This document shows, one piece after another, positions 1 through 5,553 of a DNA stretch of 8,997 bases. The position numbers and the translations under genes are program-made. Each line of letters begins with the position of its first letter. The first letter of the stretch is position 1. The DNA comes from Candidatus Desantisiibacteriota bacterium (GTDB lineage Bacteria > JACRDZ01): positions 1,933 through 10,929 of the forward strand of contig JACQWU010000116.1 in NCBI GenBank assembly GCA_016209155.1, given 5' to 3'. The notes under the pieces are model-generated. The model did no database searches. It was not told the origin of the DNA and saw only the letters and a program-made list of their open reading frames with translations.

Positions 1-25
1 ATAATTAAAAGTACATTTCTTATTT

Positions 26-1109
26 TCATTTTGGTTTCTTCTTAAGATAAGCTTCCACAAACATATCTATATCCCCGTCCATCACCGGAGATACATTTCC
101 TGTTTCATATTCGGTACGATGATCTTTGATAAGTTGATAGGGATGAAAAGTATAAGAACGAATTTGATTACCCCAGCTGATATCTTTCTTAACTTCGCTT
201 AATTTTTCTTTCTGTGCTTCTTTTTTTTGCTGCTCAATATCAAAAAGCCGCGCCCGCAAAATTTTAAGCGATTTAGCTTTATTATTTAATTGAGACCGTT
301 CATTCTGGCATTGAACAACTATTCCTGTGGGGATATGAGTAATTCTTACCGCTGAATCTGTTTTATTGACATGCTGACCGCCTTTCCCTCCGGCGCGAAA
401 AGTATCTATACGCAAATCAACAGGATTGATAATTATTTCAACATTATCTTCTATTTCAGGATAGACAAATACAGAAGCAAAAGAAGTATGCCTGCGCTTA
501 TTAGCATCAAACGGCGAAATGCGTACAAGTCTATGTACACCTATTTCCGATTTGAGATAACCATACGCATATTCACCGCTTACAGTTATTGTCACACTTT
601 TTATTCCGGCTTCCTCCCCGGGCTGCAAATCTACAACATCATAGGCATATCCTTTACGCTCAAACCATCGGATATACATACGCATAAGCATCTGTGCCCA
701 GTCTTGAGATTCGGTACCACCTGCGCCGGGATGAATAGAAACAATAGCTCCTGAACTATCATGCTCGCCTGAAAGCATAGCTTTAAATTCCATCTCAGCT
801 ATTTCACCGGTTATTTTTTCAAGCTCAATCTGCAATTCACTGAATATACTCTCATCTGTATCCGCAAGTTCCGACAATACACAAATTTCCTCAAATTCCT
901 TTAATACTTTTTCATAGGGCATTATTTGAAATTTAATATCTCTGACTCTTTTAATGACCTCTTTGGATTTCTGCCGGTCATTCCAAAAGGAAGGATCTGT
1001 CATTCTTGCTTCCAGCTCAGAAAGCTCTTTTTTCTTTTTATCTATGTCAAAGATACACCAAAAATTTATTGAGTTTCTGTCTTATTTTAATTAATTCTTC
1101 CTGTATCAT
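26..1109 (-). CDS. prfB: Peptide chain release factor 2, +1 programmed frameshift
   Basis: Release factor 2 recognises UGA and UAA in the ribosomal A site and triggers release of the finished peptide. The zero frame starts at ATG 1109-1107 with AGGAG 6 bases upstream, runs 20 codons and meets TGA at 1049-1047. Skipping one base after CTT gives LDIDKKKKEL and joins the long downstream frame, for a product of about 360 residues (E. coli RF2 has 365). The stop-recognition tripeptide SPF is at about residues 198-200 and the catalytic GGQ at about 243-245, both very close to their E. coli positions. SPF rather than PxT marks it as RF2, not RF1. The gene follows lnt on the same strand, and the 82-base spacer is a heptad-repeat element. 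Autoregulation follows from the family mechanism: scarce RF2 favours frameshifting at UGA. A start at ATG 1003 would lose the conserved N-terminus. Confidence 0.97.
1046..1059 (-). promoter_or_regulatory. RF2 programmed +1 frameshift site
   Basis: On the coding strand this reads GGTG-TAT-CTT-TGA-C. The slippery CTT (1052-1050), the in-frame TGA (1049-1047) and the following C match the conserved bacterial RF2 recoding site. The 3-base distance from the upstream Shine-Dalgarno-like stimulator to CTT is also conserved. The stimulator is only GGTG, which can pair with CACC of the 16S anti-Shine-Dalgarno; the E. coli stimulator is AGGGGG. Confidence 0.93.
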
Positions 1110-1115
1110 ATTTAT

Positions 1116-1120
1116 CTCCT
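1116..1120 (-). promoter_or_regulatory. prfB Shine-Dalgarno site
   Basis: AGGAG on the minus strand lies 6 bases before ATG 1109. It fixes the true prfB start upstream of the frameshift site. It sits at the edge of the heptad-repeat element, inside a sequence shared with the permease Shine-Dalgarno region at 4302-4312. Confidence 0.85.
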
Positions 1121-1208
1121 ATGAAATTAGCAATGAGCAATTAGTGATGAGCAACGGGTTTAAATTTTTCAAACTCATCACTCATTGCTCATCACTCATT
1201 GCTCATTG
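1116..1208. repeat. Heptad-repeat inverted element, copy 1
   Basis: Three heptads at 1131-1151 (CAATGAG, CAATTAG, TGATGAG) face five heptads at 1174-1208 (CTCATCA, CTCATTG, CTCATCA, CTCATTG, CTCATTG). The 21-base left arm is complementary to 1188-1208 with one mismatch, so the transcript can form a long hairpin. Between them lies a core, 1156-1182 when the first right-hand heptad bases are included, that matches 4371-4397 of copy 2 at 23 of 27 bases. The left end, CTCCTATGAAA at 1116-1126, is identical to 4302-4312. The element fills the lnt-prfB spacer: the lnt stop codon lies inside it and the prfB ribosome binding site is at its other edge. It encodes no protein of its own that I can support. 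Confidence 0.85.
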
Positions 1209-2730
1209 CTTGTTTTACTACTAATAATAATATCACAATTACACATACTTGCGCAAAGACATCTCCATATATAGTATAGAAGGTATGTTTATTTCCTGAT
1301 AGAAATATTTTTTCCTGAATAGTCCCTCTTTTATATATTTCCAATTTTTTTAAAATTCGTCCGTAAGGGTCGATAATACAAGATACTCCTGTATTGGCGG
1401 CTCTTATAAGATAGACATGATTCTCCACTGCCCGAAATATGCTTATATTAGCATGTTGATGATGGGATGTAGAGCTTTTTGACCATGAATCATTTGTAAT
1501 GTTCACTAAAAATTCCGCACCTTTTTTTACGAATTTGCGCGTCAGATCTCCAAAAGTACCTTCAAAACATATAAGTACGGCAAAACTTGTACCGGATTTA
1601 CCTTTTCCCATTTTAAAGATAGTTATTCTTTTACCGGATTCAAAACCACCGCAATCCACACGGCTTTCCATCTGTTTAATAAATTCAAACCTGTTGCGTA
1701 GCGGAAATGCCTCCCCAAAAGGTACTAAGTGTATTTTGTCATATCTATCAATAATTAATCCTTTCGGGTCAAGCAGATATGCGCTATTGAAATCTTTTAC
1801 CTGATTTAAGATAATATCTGATGAAGGATTTCCAAGTAAAATAAAAGAATTATTATTATATGCAATTTCATTTATATCTGATTTTAAACTATTACTGGTG
1901 ACAATATTATTCAAAAGAACTGTCTCTGTCCAAACTATAAGATCAGCACCGGATAAAGAAGATGACAATTTTTTAAGATGACCAATCTTTTCATAATCAT
2001 AAGTTATATTTACATCGAAATTTCCCTGTATTATACCTGCTTCTAAAGTTTTAACATTTTTAGCTGTACTTATGGTTGATTCTTTCTTATTATCGGTCAT
2101 TATTTTTTCCGGTATAGAAAATTTTCCATAAATAAGTGCCAAAAGAATAAGCATCAAGCAGAGCCAAAGGGATTTTATTCTAGGTTTATCCAAAATTAAA
2201 AAATCCGCAAGATAAACATTTGTAAGGACTATAAGGAAAGTAATACCGGCTATTCCTGTTATATCAGCTATTTGAATTAAATAAATATTTTTGTACTGAG
2301 TATAAGCAAGGCTATTCCATGTAAGCCCCAAAAAGCCAAGTCCGCGAATATATTCTATAGATGTCCATAAAAGAGCCGCCAGCAAATGTCTTAAAAAAGG
2401 AAAATGCTTTTTCATTAAAACATAGAGCCATGCAAAAAGCCCAAAATATAAAGAAAAAACTAAAAGCATCCCAGGTAAAGCCAAAAAATGGAAAATTCTT
2501 ATCCAGAACATCGAAGCTAATGTAAAAATTATTCCCTGCATATATCCAAGCCAGAATCCCTTCCGGGGACTAGCTTTTTCAACAGCTATTATAAGAGGAA
2601 TCAAAGCTATCCATGATAGATTGGGAAAATTAAAATCAGGAAAACACAAAGCAAGCAATAATCCCGAGACCCCTGCCAAAATAAAAGGATTAGCTGAAAT
2701 AATCCAATTGCGTATTTTGCTGACCTGCAT
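1192..2730 (-). CDS. lnt: Apolipoprotein N-acyltransferase
   Basis: Lnt is an inner-membrane enzyme that transfers an acyl chain from phospholipid to the N-terminal cysteine of apolipoproteins, the last step of lipoprotein maturation in diderm bacteria. The 512 residues match the usual family length. Residues about 1-205 hold several hydrophobic membrane segments, and a nitrilase-type domain begins near EAGIIQGNFD (about 230). The catalytic triad known from E. coli can be placed: Glu269 in WTET (most homologues have Pro before this Glu), Lys332 in DKIHLVPFGE and Cys388 in LICFE. A last hydrophobic segment lies near 490-505. The start has AAGGAG at 2740-2735, 4 bases upstream. The last residues, AMSNE, and the TGA stop are encoded by the heptad element, so the original C-terminus may have been altered. 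prfB follows on the same strand. Confidence 0.96.
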   Translation of the reverse strand: MQVSKIRNWIISANPFILAGVSGLLLALCFPDFNFPNLSWIALIPLIIAVEKASPRKGFWLGYMQGIIFTLASMFWIRIFHFLALPGMLLVFSLYFGLFAWLYVLMKKHFPFLRHLLAALLWTSIEYIRGLGFLGLTWNSLAYTQYKNIYLIQIADITGIAGITFLIVLTNVYLADFLILDKPRIKSLWLCLMLILLALIYGKFSIPEKIMTDNKKESTISTAKNVKTLEAGIIQGNFDVNITYDYEKIGHLKKLSSSLSGADLIVWTETVLLNNIVTSNSLKSDINEIAYNNNSFILLGNPSSDIILNQVKDFNSAYLLDPKGLIIDRYDKIHLVPFGEAFPLRNRFEFIKQMESRVDCGGFESGKRITIFKMGKGKSGTSFAVLICFEGTFGDLTRKFVKKGAEFLVNITNDSWSKSSTSHHQHANISIFRAVENHVYLIRAANTGVSCIIDPYGRILKKLEIYKRGTIQEKIFLSGNKHTFYTIYGDVFAQVCVIVILLLVVKQAMSNE

Positions 2731-2782
2731 ATTGCTCCTTCTAAAATTTAATTTTACTCAGAAGATATAAACATTTGATAAA

Positions 2783-2806
2783 GGGCAGGTGCAAGACCTG
2801 CCCCTA
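2783..2806. repeat. GC-rich hairpin repeat at the DUF1848 stop
   Basis: GGGCAGGT (2783-2790) and ACCTGCCC (2796-2803) form a perfect 8-bp stem with a GCAAG loop, markedly GC-rich against the AT-rich surroundings. On the minus strand the element begins TAGGGGCAGGT, and its TAG is the stop codon of the DUF1848 gene. The U-tract after the stem on the minus strand is only CTTTATC, so it is at best a weak intrinsic terminator. It resembles dispersed REP-like palindromes common in bacterial genomes. Only one copy is present here. Confidence 0.6.
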
Positions 2807-3589
2807 CATTATAAATGGATTAGCATAACAATATAAACATCCGTTTTTACATTTTAGGCCATATGAACCTATATCAAAACTCTCTGTACATCCGCAAAAT
2901 TCCCTCTGCCCATGCGCCCGGAGAGTGGAACAAAATAATTTCTCTGGATGAAGCCTTGTAAAAAGTTGTCCATCAATACAGCTTGAGCCCGGGAATCCGC
3001 TGACTGCGCATATTAAAAGAGACATGTTCTTTTCCCCTAATTTTGTATTCATGTATTGATAATCTTCTTTCATTTCAGACTCACTGGGGACAATGAGCCT
3101 AAATCTTTTTTTTTCAAGATGATTTAGTACTTTTTTATAAGGGAATACCCAGCTTGTACGGCATGTTTTTATTCCAAGCCGGGATATCTTTTCCAATAAA
3201 TAATCAAAAAAAACAAAATTCGTAAAAAAAGTCCCGTTTTTAATTATTCTTATAATAGGGTCAAATCTCCATGTAATCCTTTCAGGTCCAGAAACAAAAT
3301 CAATTAGCGCAGGCAGAATAGAAAATATTTTATCAGATTCAGGTATCCCGTGTTCCAGTTCCGTACCGCCCATACCGGTAACTGTCAGATGAATATATAT
3401 CTGTCTATATTCCTTCAGTTTTTTATTTAGAACTTGATTGACCAAAATATTCGCAGGATTCTTAGTCCAGATTACAATGGTATGCACTGTTTCCGATGGA
3501 ATTTCATTTAATTTATCAATAAAAAATTCAGGGTAACAATCCACTATATCAGTGCGTCTGCTTGCAGATATTACAATTTTTTTTTGCAT
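2804..3589 (-). CDS. DUF1848 family protein, C-terminal cysteine cluster
   Basis: The 261-residue protein has the hallmarks of DUF1848: ISASRRTDI near residues 7-15, WTKNP at 41-45 and WRFDPI at 107-112. Its cysteine-rich C-terminus has CGC at 232-234, SFDIG at 237-241 and CKNGCLYCYA from 247. The function is unknown to me. The CX3CX2C pattern (Cys247, Cys251, Cys254) followed by Tyr-Ala is what radical SAM enzymes use to hold a 4Fe-4S cluster, and the DPI motif recalls spore-photoproduct-lyase-like proteins, so iron-sulfur binding is a reasonable inference. No Shine-Dalgarno site precedes ATG 3589; a -35/-10 pair ends only 8 bases upstream, which suggests a leaderless transcript. The stop codon lies in a GC-rich hairpin. 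The neighbours do not clarify its role. Confidence 0.88.
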   Translation of the reverse strand: MQKKIVISASRRTDIVDCYPEFFIDKLNEIPSETVHTIVIWTKNPANILVNQVLNKKLKEYRQIYIHLTVTGMGGTELEHGIPESDKIFSILPALIDFVSGPERITWRFDPIIRIIKNGTFFTNFVFFDYLLEKISRLGIKTCRTSWVFPYKKVLNHLEKKRFRLIVPSESEMKEDYQYMNTKLGEKNMSLLICAVSGFPGSSCIDGQLFTRLHPEKLFCSTLRAHGQREFCGCTESFDIGSYGLKCKNGCLYCYANPFIM

Positions 3590-3597
3590 AAAAAAAT

Positions 3598-3627
3598 ATA
3601 TTAATATGCTTCTATGATAAAAGTCAA
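3598..3627 (-). promoter_or_regulatory. Putative promoter of the DUF1848 gene
   Basis: TTGACT (3627-3622) and TAATAT (3603-3598) are separated by 18 bases on the minus strand. The -10 box ends 8 bases before ATG 3589, so transcription should start at or next to the start codon. This fits the missing ribosome binding site. The local AT-richness makes chance matches likely. Confidence 0.45.
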
Positions 3628-3633
3628 ATGATT

Positions 3634-4291
3634 TTATTCACTTTTATTAAAAGCAATCACTGCCGATGAAATCATTGTTATTGAAAAAATGATAAGGAAT
3701 AGAGCATTTATATAGATAGGATATTGAATTATGTGTTTTATGATTTCCGGTTTTAGGTTTGGAGCCATCATTAATTGTCTAAAAGCATCTACACTATAGG
3801 AAAGAGGATTTATTTTTGACAGTAAATTCATCCATAAAGGGATATCTTTTAAGGGGAAAAATAAATAAAAAAAGAAACGGGATAATATTAAAATGAATTG
3901 TAATACCTATAAAAGGGGCAATTAGAAGAAGAATCAGCGCCTGAAAAAAAGCAAGAGAAACTGACCCGAGTGCCTTACCCAATATAATTGCTGTACGAGA
4001 CACTGGAGCAACAAGTATTTCTTTTAAAAAACCGAATTCTCTGTCCCAAACAGTTGATACTGTGGAATAAAATGCCACTCCCATTATACTCATGGCAATA
4101 ATACCCGGATACATAAACTGAACAGAATCTACTCCCAGATGTCCACTGCTGAATGTCTTCTTTAGTCCCGAACCAAAAATCGTGAGAAACATCAAGGGCT
4201 GAAAAATTGTCAAAAAAATTCTCATCTTATCCCTAAAATAGCGGATCATTTCTCTCTCCCAGATCGTTGTCATTCCCCGCATAAAATACAT
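3634..4291 (-). pseudogene. ABC-2 type exporter permease, frameshifted and internally deleted
   Basis: This is the membrane partner of the DrrA-like ATPase encoded just upstream. The N-terminal part, from MYFMRGMTTIWERE, contains YPGIIAMSIMG and VWDREFGFLKEILVAPVSR, which are strongly conserved in DrrB/NodJ-type ABC-2 permeases. Near 3845-3870 the matching frame changes by +1: the C-terminal part continues as FFPLKDIPLWMNLLSKINP and then YSVDAFR. Family members have roughly 40-45 more residues between the hydrophobic stretch ending here at NIIPFLFLF and the FPL motif, including the FFLSGA-like segment. A single deletion whose length is not a multiple of three, within the T-rich stretch, would explain both defects. 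The combined product would be about 218 residues, against a usual 250-265. Start ATG 4291 is chosen because AGGAG lies 10 bases upstream; the longer open frame to 4396 only reads the repeat. Translational recoding is possible but would not restore the missing segment. Confidence 0.85.
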
Positions 4292-4301
4292 ATAAATGTT
4301 A

Positions 4302-4306
4302 CTCCT
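4302..4306 (-). promoter_or_regulatory. Permease Shine-Dalgarno site at repeat edge
   Basis: AGGAG on the minus strand lies 10 bases before ATG 4291. It is embedded in CTCCTATGAAA (plus strand), the same 11 bases that carry the prfB ribosome binding site at the edge of repeat copy 1. Confidence 0.7.
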
Positions 4307-4511
4307 ATGAAAAGAAGCAATGAGCAATGAGTGATGAGCAATGAGTGATGGGCAAGAAGCAATGAGCAATGAGTTAAAATATTTCAAACTTATCACTTTT
4401 CAGCTTTTTCGTCCCTCGTCCTAATGAGCGAAGCCAATGGTCATCCCTCATCCTTCTCATCACTCATCACTCATCACTCATCACTCATTGCTCATTACTC
4501 ATTGCTCATTT
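4302..4511. repeat. Heptad-repeat inverted element, copy 2
   Basis: The left half (about 4317-4374) has degenerate heptads of CAATGAG and TGATGAG, interrupted near 4350-4358. The right half (4456-4511) has eight uninterrupted heptads: four CTCATCA, then CTCATTG, CTCATTA, CTCATTG and CTCATTT. The shared core is at 4371-4397. Unlike copy 1, an extra stretch at about 4398-4455 with looser CCCTC/CATCC-type repeats separates the core from the right arm. The element fills the ATPase-permease spacer: its last base is also the edge of the ATPase TAA stop (4513-4511), and its other end carries the permease Shine-Dalgarno site. Open frames through it are artefacts of the repeat. Confidence 0.85.
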
Positions 4512-5428
4512 TAGTCCCTCACCTTTCGGCCGGTTAAAAATAAAAACACATCATCAAGAGATGGTTTTCGCAGTTCAATAGATTCGATTTTCACATCAAG
4601 TTCATTAAAAAGACGCGGCAAAAATTTTTCACCGTCAGCAATTTCAAACCGGATAATATCTTTTTCTTCTTTAATATCCAAATTATAGCGCGTTTTTAAT
4701 ATTTTTTTTAATTCATTTTTTTCAACACTTCTTATACTTATTATATCCCCGCCGACTAATCTTTTAAGATTTATCGGTGAGTCCAAAGCTGCAATTTTAC
4801 CATTATCAATTATGGCAATACGATTACAGTTCTCAGCTTCATCCATATAATGAGTTGTCATAAAAATTGTCATGTTGCGCTGCTGAGGAAGCTTTAGAAT
4901 ATAACTCCATAGATGCGCTCTTGTCTGAGGATCAAGACCAAGAGTAGGTTCATCAAGAAAAAGTACTTCAGGATAATGAATGAGACCGCGCGCGATTTCA
5001 AGTCTCCGTTTCATTCCACCTGAAAAAGTTTTTACAATATTATGCTTCCTGTCCCATAAATTAACGAGTTTCAACACTTCTTCCATGCGTTTTGTATAAT
5101 CCTCCCTTGCAACTCCATAAAGTCTTGCATGAAAACGAAGATTTTCTTCTGCAGTCAGACGATCATCAAGAGACGGGTCCTGAAAAACAAGACCGATAGA
5201 TCTGCGGACATTATCTCTTTCGCTCTGAATATTAAAATTATTAATAAATGCTTCACCTTCTGTAGGATGAATAATTGTAGAGAGCATATTTATAGTAGTT
5301 GATTTACCTGCACCGTTTGGGCCCAAAAAACCAAATATCTCACCTTTTTTTACCTCGAAAGATATGTGGTCTACAGCGATAAGTCTGTTAAATTTTTTTG
5401 TTAAATTATTAACTTTAATTATATCCAT
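4511..5428 (-). CDS. DrrA-type ABC transporter ATP-binding protein
   Basis: This is the cytoplasmic ATPase subunit of an ABC-2 type exporter. All nucleotide-binding motifs are intact: Walker A GPNGAGKST at residues 36-44, the Q-loop at Gln83 in VFQDPSLDDRLT, the signature FSGGMKRRLE from 135, Walker B VLFLDEPTLGLDP with Asp159-Glu160, and the switch His193 in TTHYMDEAE. The C-terminal region ends in ELRKPSLDDVFLFLTG, typical of the daunorubicin-resistance DrrA/NodI group, and 305 residues is the normal length. The substrate cannot be read from the ATPase. The start at ATG 5428 gives the usual MDIIKVNNLTKKF beginning. No Shine-Dalgarno site is visible, and an extended -10 box lies 7 bases upstream. 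The partner permease is damaged, so this exporter is probably not functional unless another permease is supplied. Confidence 0.95.
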   Translation of the reverse strand: MDIIKVNNLTKKFNRLIAVDHISFEVKKGEIFGFLGPNGAGKSTTINMLSTIIHPTEGEAFINNFNIQSERDNVRRSIGLVFQDPSLDDRLTAEENLRFHARLYGVAREDYTKRMEEVLKLVNLWDRKHNIVKTFSGGMKRRLEIARGLIHYPEVLFLDEPTLGLDPQTRAHLWSYILKLPQQRNMTIFMTTHYMDEAENCNRIAIIDNGKIAALDSPINLKRLVGGDIISIRSVEKNELKKILKTRYNLDIKEEKDIIRFEIADGEKFLPRLFNELDVKIESIELRKPSLDDVFLFLTGRKVRD

Positions 5429-5435
5429 TACAATA

Positions 5436-5444
5436 ATTGTATCA
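5436..5444 (-). promoter_or_regulatory. Extended -10 promoter of the ABC ATPase gene
   Basis: TGATACAAT on the minus strand is an extended -10 element. The -10 hexamer TACAAT (5441-5436) ends 7 bases before ATG 5428, placing the likely transcription start at the start codon. No good -35 box is visible, as expected for an extended -10 promoter. Confidence 0.5.
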
Positions 5445-5497
5445 CAAAATTTTAAATCGTCCTAATCCGAATAAATCGTAATAATTATCTTTTTCTA

Positions 5498-5526
5498 TTA
5501 AAATTAATTCTATTTTGATATATAAT
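5498..5526 (+). promoter_or_regulatory. Putative promoter of the CPBP protease gene
   Basis: TTAAAA (5498-5503) and a perfect TATAAT (5521-5526) are 17 bases apart. A second TATAAT at 5529-5534 is too close to the ribosome binding site GGAG (5543-5546) to leave it intact in the transcript. The 125-base region 5429-5553 thus holds divergent promoters for the ABC operon and the protease. It is almost pure AT, so the exact boxes are uncertain. Confidence 0.4.
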
Positions 5527-5553
5527 ATTATAATATTAATTTGGAGATAAATT

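Noticed and set aside
371-754. 127-codon plus-strand open frame inside prfB
   Set aside because: It lies wholly antisense to the well-supported RF2 coding region and matches no family I recognise.
1006-1224. 72-codon plus-strand open frame over the prfB N-terminus and repeat
   Set aside because: Its C-terminal SLIAHC-type residues come from heptads, and the rest is antisense to the frameshift region of prfB.
3634-3831. A separate small 65-residue membrane gene
   Set aside because: KINPLSYSVDAFR is the C-terminal signature of ABC-2 permeases, so this is the displaced end of the permease, not an independent gene.
3855-3870. Programmed frameshift in the permease at CTT-AAA-AGA
   Set aside because: CTT could slip +1 to TTA, but the product would still lack the roughly 40-45 residue segment, so deletion and decay explain the sequence better.
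4292-4396. N-terminal extension of the permease frame beginning at ATG 4396
   Set aside because: The residues are a reading of the heptad element (SLIAHHSLLIA) and lie upstream of the AGGAG that serves ATG 4291.
4314-4511. CRISPR-like array
   Set aside because: The units are contiguous 7-mers without unique spacers, and they are inverted around a core; this is a minisatellite-type repeat.
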